From Myrica gale (Eukaryota; Streptophyta; Magnoliopsida; Fagales; Myricaceae), in the NCBI GenBank assembly GCA_963930655.1, contig OZ005603.1, positions 25,558,201 through 25,622,200 of the forward strand: a stretch of DNA of 64,000 nt, read 5' to 3'. The notes under the pieces are model-generated. The model was given only the letters and a program-made list of their open reading frames with translations. It ran no database searches and was not told the DNA's origin. Shown piece by piece: positions 50,266 through 61,295 of this stretch. A program made the translations under genes and the position numbers. Position 1 is the stretch's first letter, and each line of letters opens with the position of its first letter.

Positions 50266-52161
50266 CTACGCTTTTGACTGTGACTGTGAGCCCCGCCGAT
50301 GAGACGAGGACGTCGAAGATGACGGGCCACTTCCCGAGTCATTGGTCCCAAAGAACAAGTCCGACAAGTAATTCCCCACATCTTCAGGGGCATATCTGAC
50401 ATGTGAACCGGAATTCCTCTCGCCTCTCACTGTGAGGCTATTCCTGTTGTAAAACTCTTGATAAACCGGTACAAGGTTTCGCTCTATGGACAACTTCATT
50501 TCGTCACGAAGCTTCGGGTCCGACACGATGAACGAACGCTGCTTGCGATAAGCTTCGTCGAAACTCGAGTTGAACTTCCTGAAAATCTCCTTCGCTTCCG
50601 CCGGCGAAATGTGGGCCGCGGGATTCTCGGGTAGTGACGCGATTACCTTGCTCCACGCTAACCTCTCGTAGTTCGCCGCGAACTGTTTCAATGTCGCCTC
50701 GTGCTTCGTGATCCATTCCTCTCCGAGAAGGTAGTGTAGGTTTGACATCCGGACTGTGGAGACCACGTGTTGAAGATTGTTGGTTAAGAAGATGTATGAG
50801 AGGGAAACGTCTTTGTAGCGCTCGGCTCTGCCGTCAAGCTTACACAGAAGCACGAGGATTAGCCAAGCTATGCGCATGGAAATTACCGGTGCTGGAGAGT
50901 CATCGGAAAGTGAACTATCGAAGTATGATTCCGGTAGTGAGGATCTCGGAGGCGGAGGCCAGTCAGCGAAAATGTCGCCGAGAACATTACTGTAATCGGC
51001 CAGAAGCGAGAGGAAATTCATTGTGTTTAGCGTCAGAGGGTGAGCTCCGCCGTCGTGGACAGGCGACTTGGACGAGTCTCTTTGAATCGTTGACTCGAAG
51101 TCCGATACCATTGAGCGTACCGATTCACTGAGTCGGACCAGAGAGGTGATGGCTTGAGATCGGACGGTGGCAGTTGATTCAAACGAGAAGATGGACTCGA
51201 TCTCGGGCCAGTTTTCAGCGATGGCGGTGAACATGTCGAGCACGCGGAAGACTTTGTCGGGAGATTTCTTGCTCTTAGCGACAACTTCGGGGAATCCGAA
51301 GAGAAGCATAGCTCCTTCTTTGGAAATATCGGTGAAGCAAGATTCTCTAATGGAGTCCGAGGCAGCGAAAACGTGGTCGCACAGTATTCTCTCCCCATTA
51401 AAGAGCGTCCTCATGGATACTTTCACGGCCTCCAACCAGTTCTTGATCCTCAGCTCAAGCACTTCCCAGTCCATCTTGTTGACTTGCGAGGAGCTCAATT
51501 TCTCTACGCCGAGACGGTAAATGCCTTCGTCCACTATGGATTTTCTGATGATTTTATATATACTCACGCACTCTTTGCCATAACCGGACGAGATCATACA
51601 CTCAGCTATGGACCTCAAGTCCGCCATCGCAATAGAAGAAACCTCCTCCACTTCGTCAATGGAATCACCCGCGGCGCGCACATCATCATCGTCTTCAAAA
51701 TCGGAGGTGCTTGATCTCGCAGAGGTTCGTGAGGATCGGGTGGAGACGGATTCGGGGTCCAGATGGGCCCGGTTCATGGAAAGGATCTGATAGAACTCCT
51801 TCTGGAGTCTCTTCATAGCAATCTGCATCAGGTTCTGGGCGTGCACGAGGTTCTCGGAGGTGGAGTTCTCGGAGACCAAGGCGCGCATGGCTTTCTGGAG
51901 ATCGTTAACGCAATTGATGAACTGCATAGCTTCACTTTTGCTCTCATAGAAGAGGGATGTGACTTTAGCGTACGTGGAGCTCTCTGGGTTCCATTTCGTG
52001 ATCAAGGCCGTGGCGGCTTCGATGCTCTGCTCGGTCATCAAGTCGGCCAAGGTGGGCTTAGGGGTTGGGACGGAGGGTCTCGAAGGTGAAGAGTGGCGCG
52101 AGACGGCGTACGACAGCGCTTTGGAGTGAAAGCAGAGGCTCCTCATCCCTTTTCTCGGCAT
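50266..52161 (-). CDS. Exocyst subunit EXO70, H-clade-like
   Basis: EXO70 proteins bind membrane phosphoinositides and, within the exocyst, tether secretory vesicles at the plasma membrane; plant H-clade members are tied to defence and specialised secretion (family knowledge). One uninterrupted exon of 631 codons, typical of this clade. The start MPRKGMRSLCF is basic, followed by a helical N-terminal region (SIEAATALITKW, FINCVNDLQKAMRAL). A Ser-rich then acidic linker lies near residues 145-175 (SSTSDFEDDDD). The conserved EXO70 domain runs from about 230 to 605, with VFAASDSIRESCF, FPEVVAKSKKSPDKVFRVLD, HPLTLNTMNFL, SYIFLTNNLQHVV and a C-terminal FYNR/YAPEDVGNYLSDLFFG block. The tail is Ser-rich. 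Intact; subgroup from general resemblance only. Confidence 0.93.
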   Translation of the reverse strand: MPRKGMRSLCFHSKALSYAVSRHSSPSRPSVPTPKPTLADLMTEQSIEAATALITKWNPESSTYAKVTSLFYESKSEAMQFINCVNDLQKAMRALVSENSTSENLVHAQNLMQIAMKRLQKEFYQILSMNRAHLDPESVSTRSSRTSARSSTSDFEDDDDVRAAGDSIDEVEEVSSIAMADLRSIAECMISSGYGKECVSIYKIIRKSIVDEGIYRLGVEKLSSSQVNKMDWEVLELRIKNWLEAVKVSMRTLFNGERILCDHVFAASDSIRESCFTDISKEGAMLLFGFPEVVAKSKKSPDKVFRVLDMFTAIAENWPEIESIFSFESTATVRSQAITSLVRLSESVRSMVSDFESTIQRDSSKSPVHDGGAHPLTLNTMNFLSLLADYSNVLGDIFADWPPPPRSSLPESYFDSSLSDDSPAPVISMRIAWLILVLLCKLDGRAERYKDVSLSYIFLTNNLQHVVSTVRMSNLHYLLGEEWITKHEATLKQFAANYERLAWSKVIASLPENPAAHISPAEAKEIFRKFNSSFDEAYRKQRSFIVSDPKLRDEMKLSIERNLVPVYQEFYNRNSLTVRGERNSGSHVRYAPEDVGNYLSDLFFGTNDSGSGPSSSTSSSHRRGSQSQSKA

Positions 52162-52399
52162 TCTTTAGATTCCAGAAAAAGAAAAGTGGTTTCAGAACTA
52201 AAAAATGTCTCCGAAGCTCTGCTTGCCTTTGGGTTTGTTTGATTGCTGATAGGTACGCCGGACTCTGTTTGTTCCAGGAAAAAAAATAGTTGGAACTTGG
52301 ACAGGTGGGAAGGGAAAAGGAGCCAAGTTTTTTTCTGCTGGCTTGCTTGTCTCTTTTCTCTGATTCTTTGCAGCGTTTCACGTATCGGAGTTTGTGGTG

Positions 52400-52409
52400 T
52401 TTATATAGA
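52400..52409 (-). promoter_or_regulatory. TATA box candidate for EXO70
   Basis: CTATATAAAC-like sequence on the minus strand, about 240 bp upstream of the EXO70 start codon. This would place transcription start near 52375 with a 5' leader of about 210 bases. It is a motif match only. Confidence 0.5.
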
Positions 52410-54096
52410 CGAATGAACGAGTAACGACGCCGTTGGTAGAGGAAAGGTGACGAAGGTTCCCAAGGAGAGAACGTGGGGATTGACTCTTAACTATAATGAC
52501 TTTGGGAGTCGAACCGACCCACGTCTCTAATATCTTGACCCTTTCGCTGCCATGGAAAAAGAAACATCCGAGATGAAGTTCGAATTTTGGTTGCACATAG
52601 TTTGAATCTAAAATAGTAAATATGTGTTAAGTATGAACCTAAAAAAAATGATAGATTAAAATTAAACATATAATAGAGATAAAATTAAATAAATACCTGA
52701 CTTTTGAACCATAATGAGATTTGCACATTACTATTAGTTCAATGCTGAATGTGTATCAGAAGGAAAAAAATGAGATTTGCATCGAAATTTCTACACACAT
52801 CTGTCATAATAGCAGATACAATTACGCACATTACACATGATGTATACTCAAACAGTCCATAACGTGGACAATTTAAGAATTACATCCAGTTCGTGTATCC
52901 GAACTTCGTGTAATTCTTAAACGGGGTCTAAGGCTACTAAATGAATGCATGACATAACAATAAATATTGTTCGCACGTAACTAACGATCCGAACCTCATA
53001 CGAAGACGTTCGGACGTGTTTTGCAAAGCGTCCGAACTAAAAAAATAGAGTCCGAATGGTAAATCAACCGTTCGGACTGCGATTGTCGAACAAGACACTT
53101 CTTCAGCGCACAGACTCAATTTTCAGTCCAACAACCTTGTCAAAATCAACTCAAATCACAAACACTTCAATATAAACACATCACAGCCAACCCCAAACTC
53201 CATTACTATCATTTTAGAACCTAAAATTTCGAAAAACACATGCCTTAATATATGAAAATACAAGTTTTTCATCCTAAAACAATTCAATTTAAAAATCACT
53301 AACCTCAAATGCAATCCAACGGTCTTTTCTAAAAGATATGCACTTTTCACACCTTCTTCAATGATATTGAACGCCCAAAATCAGCTCTTTGTTTCTCCTC
53401 GGACTCAAATCTTCTCCTTTCCTTTTTTCTGTTTTTCCTTCACTGTCTGCGAATCTGTAAATTTCATACGCTTGAGACCCGTTCGAACGCATACGTGTGT
53501 TAGTTTTTGAGGCAATTCATGCCGCCAAAATTTTCATATGCGTCCGCACGAGTATAACACGTCCGAACTTCCTCTTAGAGTTCAACACACTGTTTTAGTA
53601 ATTCTCAAACGACAGCGTACGCTCATTAACATTAACGTTCGGACCGTCACATACCGTCCAAACCCTACCTTACATCACACAAGACTGCTAATGAAATACC
53701 AACACCATAGCGTCTGATAATAAATAAGCGTTCAGACGGTATTTTGAATTTCGGGAGTCACGACTGTATAAAATTGTGTTCTTACGGTATTGTTTTATAT
53801 AATACGACACCATTCGATTTTACATTAAACCGTCCGGACGGATAAATTAAGGTTCGAACGTTTATGGACAATTTTGATTTTTTTTATTCTTTATTTTTTT
53901 AATTAACTTTATTAGCAAATTTTAGATAACAAATTTAGTTAATAAAATAAATAATCAATATTTTTTGAAATGAGTTTACCGAAATTATAAACGTAATACT
54001 AATTAACATATTGTATTAAGTTTAAGTTCTAATAAATACAAATAACATAACTGAAATGACATAAAGCATAATATGAACAAAAACATCAAATAAAAT

Positions 54097-54453
54097 CTAT
54101 ACATGTCCACAAAACATAATATAAAAGTAAATTTCCTTCAGAAACGCAAAAAAAAAAAATAAACGTATTATCAGCACAACCCGCTCAGTCAGGAGAAAGA
54201 GATCTGCACCGGTTGCCACACCCCTCAAACCCTTCTTAAGCGCAGCGACCTCCTTCCTCCACCCAACGTCCATGTCGGCGACCTTTTGCTCCAAAGCCGT
54301 CAGACGACGACTGATATCACTGACCATGCAATGGGTGGGCTGCAAGACCGACTGCATCTACTGAGACAGCTTCGTCATCATATCGTCCATCCAACTCGGT
54401 CGTTGTGGCCCAAGTCCCTGGGTCGAGCTCTGCCTAGGATCCTCCCTCTCCAT
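54097..54453 (-). pseudogene. Small coiled-coil ORF, copy 1
   Basis: Starts MEREDPRQSSTQGLG at 54453, continues RPSWMDDMMTKLSQ, meets a TAG, then reads QSVLQPTHCMVSDISRRLTA and a Lys/Leu/Val heptad-like stretch. It lies just downstream (minus) of the transposon-protein remnant. It shares its layout with the ORF at 56783-56388. Function unknown. Confidence 0.55.
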
Positions 54454-54471
54454 TGCCTCTGCGGGCTATTC

Positions 54472-55098
54472 CTATCTTCTTCCTCTAGCAACCCGACCGG
54501 CTTGCAGCTCTCGGTGTGTCTGGGCCATCGATTTGGAGAGCATGGTCTTGTTGAGGTCGATGGAGGAGCATAAGATTAGATGCATGATCCGCCAAAAAGG
54601 AAGCAGCTGGCCGTGTACCATATAGGCTGAGTCCAAAATCGTTGTATCATCATCACCCAGCATGGTCCGGAATACCTCGGCCTTAGTAGGCCGACCCTCC
54701 TCGCTCATTGGCAGGTTGGGAACGCTGCCAAATCTCTCTCGTACCCCAAGAAATTCGCTAGTTCGTCGAGCGAGAATATGATCGGAACGTTACGGACAGA
54801 GATTACGATACTAGGCTCCTCGAGGTCCCTTGCCCGTAATATAGAGCAATAAAACATTCCACCATATTTTTTGACGCATAACCGGTCATGTGGATCAATG
54901 GAAGCCAACCTAACCCCTCCACCACTTTCGGAAGCGTCCAACCCTTAAATGTGATATCGTTAAATTCGGCAAATTTGATGTCCCGCTCAACAAAAATCGA
55001 GCGCGACATAATGATCGATGTATGCTGCTACACTGTCAAAGCTCGAGTGGAAGATTGCTCCTCATCAGCCTGGCCGCTGGTACGTGAACGCTTACTCA
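54472..55098 (-). pseudogene. Plant transposon-associated protein remnant (PF20167-like)
   Basis: From MSKRSRTSGQADEE at 55098 the frame continues, past a TAG, to SRSIFVERDIKFAEFND and VEGLGWLPLI. After one frameshift it gives IIFSLDELANFLGY, and after another AEVFRTMLGDDDTTI and LLPFWRIMHLILCSSI. The order fits, from memory, the 'putative plant transposon protein' family seen in repeats. One stop and two shifts make it non-functional. Confidence 0.6.
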
Positions 55099-56387
55099 TT
55101 TTTTTAGTGAATCTGCACAAAATAGCATTTGCACGGTTAGCATAACGTTCGAACTAAAACTAAACCGTCTGAACATAGATTTATATGTCTGGACATATAC
55201 TATAAGCGTCCGGACTTGATCAAAACGACAATATATACAACCGAAACACTACGACAACAATCCGAACGCCCAAAAACTTGTCCGGACGACTAAATAACGA
55301 GTTCGAACGCTGTGTGAACGATGACCTAGTTAACTCAGCCATGACAGCGTCACTCCACCTCCCCACTCCCCAAAAATTCCACCTAAAACACAAATTAATA
55401 CACTTAAAAAAAACCTAACACTTAACACAATCAATTTCTACGTAAAATTCAATCAAAATACACAATCTACTATACAAAAAATACAATTGAAATTCTATAC
55501 ATAAAACTATTAAAAAAAAGTTTTTCACCATTAAAATCTTGTTAAAAATAAGCAAAACATGTCTGAGAGTGATTAGATACACGAGAGAGTGATATTACGT
55601 CGAGATTTGTGAAGAAAAAACTTGAGTTTTGAGAGATTTTTTAGGGAACACGTTCGTTGTTAGTGAAAACGAACAACTGTTCGTCTTTTCAAAATATGTT
55701 GATAGAGTCCGGACGTCTAGTAGAACGTCCGGACCGTATTCTGCACACGTGGCCAATCATTGTACTCCATATTAAATGTCAAAATTTAAACCGTTTAAAA
55801 CGGTTTGTCACAATAAATACGTCCACACGTTTTATTAAGGCGTGCGAACGTCTAGTCTCAACGTCGCAATGAATTGACGCGATGTGAAAGCGCACGTTTG
55901 GCTGAATAAAAGGCGAATCCCTTCCGAACTTTTGGGACACGTCCGGACAGATAGCAGGTTTATTTCACAGTTTAAATGCACTCAATTTACTTTATTTCAC
56001 CTATCCTAATTTATTTAAATGAGTTAATTTAAGTAAATAGTTCAATTTAAATAATTGAATTATTTCATTTAATTCAATGTAATTTGACACAAATATTTAA
56101 CTTAATTTATTTATTTTAAATACATAAAAAATATATATAGTTAGTCATATTTTTATATTATATATCAATTATAACTAATCATCAATTTAATTATAACTAC
56201 TCATTTAATATTACTAATTATCCGTTTAAACTGAAATAAATTTAATCTAGTGAAAAAAATAATTAATATAAAATATCAAAAATAATCCAAATGCCGAATG
56301 AAAAACTCAATCGTAATGTCTATTACAAGCCGGAAACGGTCCTTAAAACGATGAATAAATAACTAACTTTAAAGCAGAAACAAAATA

Positions 56388-56783
56388 CTAGTTCAAATCA
56401 CGAGCTGCGACTGGCTCGTCCAAATATTGTCCGAGAGCATCACGAACATGCGCCAAATGCTCCTCCATGTTATCCACCCGTCTGACGAGTGTCTGCAGCT
56501 GTACCGGAACGGTATGGACAGACTGGGACAATTGAGACAATTGTTCTCTCATTCTTATTAGTTCCCTCCGCATAATATTCAGCTCTTCCATTATAGTTCT
56601 ATCTGTCAGAGCAAGTGTGGTCTCCAGACCGGTCAAGCGGCATTGGAGCTCCATGCACAACTAATGCGTCGGCTATACGATCGCCCGAATACTCTCGTTT
56701 AACTCCGCTAAAAAGGCGTCTGTCCAGGCTGGTCGCTCTGTTTGCTCCCCGACATTGGTGATACTTCTCCCAGAGCGTTCCAT
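56388..56783 (-). pseudogene. Small coiled-coil ORF, copy 2
   Basis: Starts MERSGRSITNVGEQ at 56783, reads ERPAWTDAFLAELNESI, meets two TAG codons around a PTH tripeptide, then MELQCRLTGLE and a long heptad-patterned tail (LIRMREQLSQLSQSV, LVRRVDNMEEHLAHV). Shared with copy 1: MER start, RP-x-W-x-D, PTH and RLT-x-LE in the same order and spacing. Function unknown. Confidence 0.55.
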
Positions 56784-57472
56784 GGTCAACCTAGCAAAAA
56801 CCGACCGAACATGAGCATAAACCGTTTAATGTGGCCAGTGATCGTTCGAACGTGTTATATTAGCGTTCGAATTCATTTCAACGGTTATACTAACACGTGG
56901 CCCTATAAAATTTAACGTCATTAAATATGACCGATTCGAAATGGTTCTAGAACTTATAAGGTCCGTACGCTATTTCTTTGTCCGGACTGTATCGATGTCA
57001 TGTGTCTGAATTTTTACAACGTGGAAGCACACGATTCGCGGAAGAAGCATTTATAATTGTGCGGACCTTTTTTTACCGTCCTGACTGGGGTCTTTTTTAG
57101 CCGTTAGAACGTTGTTTATAACTTTCAAAAGGAATAGAGTATTCATGACGATTTTTAATTTGTCACTCTAGCCTGACGATTACTATTCGTTACGTAATTA
57201 CCGTTCGGACTATAAATAAACGGAGTTCGCACGGTATTGTAAAAATTGTGACGATTCTAATGGTCACTCAGTTACGAAGATGTGTAATTTGTCACCCTGC
57301 AGAGAGTCCGAACGAGTATCTTTAGAGTCCGGACATTATTTTGTTTTTGTGACGATTTTTTTCTTCACTCAATGGCGACGCATGTATGTCGTCACACCAG
57401 AAATACGTCCGAACGACAAAATTTGGTTTGACACCTAAAATTTTGTCACCTAAAACATAATTTCTTGTAGTG

Positions 57473-59165
57473 AGGGACACCGGACGACAATATATATGGG
57501 TACTAAAAAATCTAGAACGACCTAATTCCTGACGGCCTTTTGTGGACTCCATATATAGTACCATCTTGCCCATCAAACGTAGCGTTTTGAGGGTCAACAC
57601 GTACATACCACATGCATGGCCTTTAAAGGTAAACATTATCACCCGATCGATGGACTACATATTTCTGCTAGGAGAAAAAAAAAACTTAAAGTATTTCTTT
57701 CTCCCAGACCATCTTATAGGTACCTCCATGACCTGTGACCATAATATCCTGTTTGACCGACTGACATATAATTGATTTCCATGACCATTTCCTTCAATTC
57801 TGGTTTTGGATGTGAACTCGAAAATGAGAAAATGGTATCATGTGGTGATGACCATGACCCAATTCCAAGCTTAATCTACCCCGCACCTCAAACTATTCAC
57901 CGATCGAGAGAGTTCATATATAAGTGATCCTTGACGCGACTGCATTACTCCAACATGATAGAAAAGGCAAGAAGAAGCTTTGATATTGTTCTGTGTTGGT
58001 TCTGATAGCATATTTTGTTGCCCAATAACGTCTAGGTACAACTATTCATTTGGAATGCATGGGAAATTTATCTTGGGAATGACTGACCTTTTGCCCACCC
58101 AAAAATGTGGCGGACATTGTCTCGTTGATCACCTCCAGAAGTCTCCTAGCGCCTAAGTGGCGTTGAGAGAACCAAGTATATAATATTTGATATTTGGGCC
58201 GCAGAAAATAGACTATTATACAACACGAAAATGGACTACAAATTCCAGTGTGTACGTGGCTCCAAATTCATGCAGAGACAATCTGTTTGACTGACTGATA
58301 TTGCCTCGAATCTGCTTCCATCACCATCTGGATGTGGTCGTACACATGATTATGAGGGGAAAGCGGCTGTACGTCATGTGATATCAGATTTGTGGACTTT
58401 TGTGGGTCTTCTTTTTACCAAAATGCTGAAAATATTGCATCAAGCACAACTCCGGTCTTGTTTATTGAACGAAATTTAATTGGAACTTTCACGGTCCTAT
58501 AAGACGGCTTATGGGTTATTATTTCAGTATATATTAAGCTATTTTGACAGTCTAATTACTAAATTTGGAATAAAAAGAACATGGACGTATTACAAACTAA
58601 TTGGTAGGTTTTTTTTTCCCTTGAGAGTTTCCCATATCTTTCCGCTACGCAAAATCGATTCTTCCATGGATGTTATGCCAGCATTTTTGACAATATAGGC
58701 TATACATACCTACCGCAAATTGCAGCAGGAAAATAAAATGAGCCGTGAGTTATGACCACGCAATTGGTAACGACTTATAACCCTAGTCAGCCAATATAAA
58801 ATGAGGAGGACAAACAACTTTTATTAATTAAGAGAGCGATTATCAAGAATCCCATGAGACGTCGTCGACTTTTCAGACAGATCATGAATCTGAAGAAATT
58901 ATTTCTGAATTCATGCAACTTGGGTACATAATATTTAAGAATTAGCACATGAACATGCGAGGTCAATCATTATAATATAAAGTCGAGTAAATAAACGCGT
59001 GGGCCGTGGGGCTCATTGACCTGAATAATTAATCTCTGATCACGGGATGATTAATGGAATCATGCTATTAATATATAAAACATGTACAGCTCGAAAGTCT
59101 GGTTTAGTGGGTTGACTTTCAAGTAATTAATTAAGTTAATTACATGATTAGTCGTGATTAGATAC
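57473..59165. other. Gene-free stretch
   Basis: Intergenic, AT-rich. Open frames up to about 100 codons on either strand show no family. Nothing else supportable. Confidence 0.5.
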
Positions 59166-59401
59166 TATTAGAGTTAGTCCCACATTGCTAAAGCAATGTG
59201 GGCTATTGCAATCAAAGGCTTATAAAATAAGTCTCTATGTAATCTATCAAAGACACATCAGTGAGTACACACATCTGCCCATTTGGGCCTTCCCACAGTG
59301 GATGTAGGTCTATGGACCGAACCACTTAAATCTTGTGTCTCACTTCTCCTCTCTCTCTCTCTTAGTCTAAATTTTTATTCTCTTTTATTTTAGTCTTAAC
59401 A
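59166..59401 (+). repeat. TRIM 5' LTR
   Basis: 236 bp. The hairpin arms are 59179-59189 and 59192-59202. It contains CTTATAAAATAAG, a possible TATA region, and a CT microsatellite near its end. Confidence 0.95.
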
Positions 59402-59413
59402 TGGTATCAGAGC
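59402..59413 (+). other. Primer-binding site
   Basis: TGGTATCAGAGC immediately follows the 5' LTR; it is complementary to the 3' end of initiator methionine tRNA. Confidence 0.95.
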
Positions 59414-59515
59414 CATTTCGATCCTGTGGCCCATTTTGGCTCAGGCTGGTCAGCACTCTTGTTGGCTTAGCTTGGCCTAGTTTAGGCCTAGTCCAGTCCG
59501 GCCTATTTTAGTTAT

Positions 59516-59735
59516 TCTCTCGGGCCTTCCGGCGCCCCCTCCGGCATTCCTCCGGTGAACTTCCGGCGTCTTCTCTCGAGCCTTCCGGTGCCCCGTCCGG
59601 CATTCCTCCGGCGTCTTCTCTCGGGCCTTCCGGCGCCCCGTCCGGCATTCCTCCGACGACCTTCCGGCGTCTTCCCCATTTCGGCGACCCTCTCCGGCCA
59701 ACTTCCGGCGACTGTCTGCCCTTCTCCAGCGCCAT
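59516..59735 (+). repeat. GC-rich short tandem repeats in the TRIM interior
   Basis: Units of roughly 50-55 bp built from CCTTCCGGCGCCCC, GTCCGGCATTCCTCCG and GGCGTCTTCTCTCG recur about three times with variation. In one frame they read as Pro/Ser/Arg repeats, but no start or domain supports translation. Confidence 0.8.
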
Positions 59736-59804
59736 TTTTTCTTATGGGGAATTTCTTTTTCTAGTCCAAACTCAACGTGTATCCACCTTGCGTTTGCGGG
59801 GGAG

Positions 59805-60040
59805 TATTAGAGTTAGTCCCACATTGCTAAAGCAATGTGGGCTATTGCAATCAAAGGCTTATAAAATAAGTCTCTATGTAATCTATCAAAGACACACCAG
59901 TGAGTACACACATCTGCCCATTTGGGCCTTCCCACAGTGGATGTAGGTCTATGGACCGAACTACTTAAATCTTGTGTCTCACTTCTCCTCTCTCTCTCTC
60001 TTAGTCTAAATTTTTATTCTCTTTTATTTTAGTCTTAACA
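59805..60040 (+). repeat. TRIM 3' LTR
   Basis: 236 bp. By eye it differs from the 5' LTR only in ACACC for ACATC near position 94 and AACTAC for AACCAC near position 158. Confidence 0.95.
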
Positions 60041-60045
60041 GATAC

Positions 60046-61118
60046 CTTAAATGTGTGGGATGTCTCCAAATGCCTCAAGTAAGTTTCTAATTTTTATATT
60101 AACAGGTACTATAATTCTATGCGTGCAAAAGGTTCCTCTCGATCGGCCGACTTAGAAACAAAAGGATATTAATTAATATGATGTCTAATTAAATATAAAA
60201 ATGGAGAGACATACGTATGACAGGAAGCGTACGACCGACATTTAGGTACCTAATTCAATCCAACATCTCCACAGTTGAAAAGAGAAAAAGGTTAATTATC
60301 CAAAAAGAAAAAGAGAGAGAAACAAAAGTTTGGATGTCAAAATTTTTGGACACTTTTTATCATTCAAAATTTTAATTCTAATAAAATAAATATAAAAAAA
60401 ATTATTTAAATCAACTATCTCTTTCAATTTTTCATACCCAAAATTTTAACCTACACTCAAACGAAGGTAAGCTCACGGGCAGACACAAGTCGTTCACGTA
60501 CACGCCTTGGGGGACATCTCGATAAGTAAGGTATGTAAACCAGGTCAAACCTTTAGCCAAGAAAAGGCACAGGAAAGATACAGAAAGGGGGTGGGCGGAT
60601 ATCGACATCTTCGGATAGTAGCAAAAAAATGCATTTTTCTAACGTCATGTTTTTTTAGTAACAAGGAGAAACTCAACTAGGTAGATTTATTTATTGGAGT
60701 GACGCTACTTGATGGGTTGATAAATCTCGAGCTAGTGTAGTCCTTCAAACCACACAAATCAAATCAGTCTAACTTTATCGTAAAAGTGATTTTAAAAAAT
60801 TATTTACTCCTGAAAATTTTGAACATAAGACTTTTATGAAGTAACAAACCTCTCGACCCAAACTAACCCTTAGGGTTTCACGAATCAACTGCAATAGATT
60901 ATTAGACGTTTTTAGTTAATTATTTATGAAGAGGTTATAGGACATGTTTGTTTGTCTAAAATTTTAGGGCTCAGCATTTTCAACAAAACAAACATACTTC
61001 AAAAATTTTAACTTTTACGCATACACTTTAATTTTTTCACAAATCTTAATAAAATTCAACATTTAAAAAATTCTTAAAATTTTAAAAATATCCTCAAAAT
61101 TTTCGATAAACAACAACA
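60046..61118. other. Gene-free AT-rich stretch
   Basis: Blocks near 60335-60470 and 60945-61100 repeat words such as TAAAATTTTA and CAAACGAA or CATGTTTGTTTG near their edges and resemble the Tourist-like MITEs, but borders are not clean. No gene is seen. Confidence 0.4.
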
Positions 61119-61132
61119 CAGGGGCGGAGGGA

Positions 61133-61172
61133 GGGGGGGTGAAGGGTATCGGCCGATACCCTTCACCCCCCC
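61133..61172. repeat. 40-bp perfect palindrome
   Basis: Seven G, T, GAAGGGTATCGG, then the exact reverse complement CCGATACCCTTC, A, seven C. There is no spacer; the centre lies between 61152 and 61153. The right half is also the start of a 71-bp direct repeat. Confidence 0.97.
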
Positions 61173-61295
61173 AAAAAAAATTACATGGGACTTTAGTAAC
61201 AGGTTATTAGCGTTCTGATTACCCCGATACCCTTCACCCCCACAAAAAAAAAAATTACATGGGACTTTAGTAACAGGTTATTAGCGTTCTGATTA
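61153..61295 (+). repeat. 71-bp tandem duplication beside the palindrome
   Basis: The unit CCGATACCCTTCACCCCC, an A run, TTACATGGGACTTTAG and TAACAGGTTATTAGCG starts at 61153 and again at 61224. The copies differ mainly in C and A run lengths. Confidence 0.9.

Larger units (their letters stand above)
52850..57472 (-). mobile_element. Decayed CACTA-type (EnSpm) element
   Basis: The right edge, read on the minus strand from 57472, is CACTACAAGAAATTATG, a CACTA terminal sequence. From about 52.87 kb to 57.45 kb the words CGTCCGAAC, CGTCCGGAC and GTTCGGACG (and close variants) recur very densely in both orientations, like subterminal repeats of such elements. Several broken ORFs lie inside on the minus strand. 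No matching left terminus was found, so the left limit is only where the repeated words begin. No recognisable TNP2-type transposase remains. Confidence 0.65.
59166..60040 (+). mobile_element. Complete young TRIM retrotransposon, 875 bp
   Basis: Two 236-bp LTRs (59166-59401 and 59805-60040) differ at only two positions by eye. The 5-bp duplication GATAC flanks the whole element (59161-59165 and 60041-60045). The primer-binding site TGGTATCAGAGC is at 59402-59413 and the polypurine tract GCGGGGGAG at 59796-59804, directly before the second LTR. The 403-bp interior has no gag or pol; it is GC-rich with short repeats. LTRs start TATTAG rather than TG in both copies and end AACA. Each LTR carries a perfect 11-bp hairpin (CCCACATTGCT against AGCAATGTGGG). 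Confidence 0.97.

Noticed and set aside
52920-52945. AGGCTACTAAATG as the left CACTA terminus
   Set aside because: It is suggestive because AGG also flanks the right end, but the match to CACTACAAGAAAT is poor; the left end is left open.
54888-55145. Plus-strand 85-codon frame
   Set aside because: Antisense shadow of the transposon-protein remnant on the minus strand.
59477-59764. Pro/Arg/Ser-rich open frames on both strands
   Set aside because: They come from GC-rich minisatellite units inside the TRIM and have no domain or coding signature.
59166-60040. Cassandra-type TRIM carrying 5S rRNA in the LTR
   Set aside because: No 5S A-box or C-box-like sequence is present in the LTR; only a CCCACATTGCT hairpin is there.
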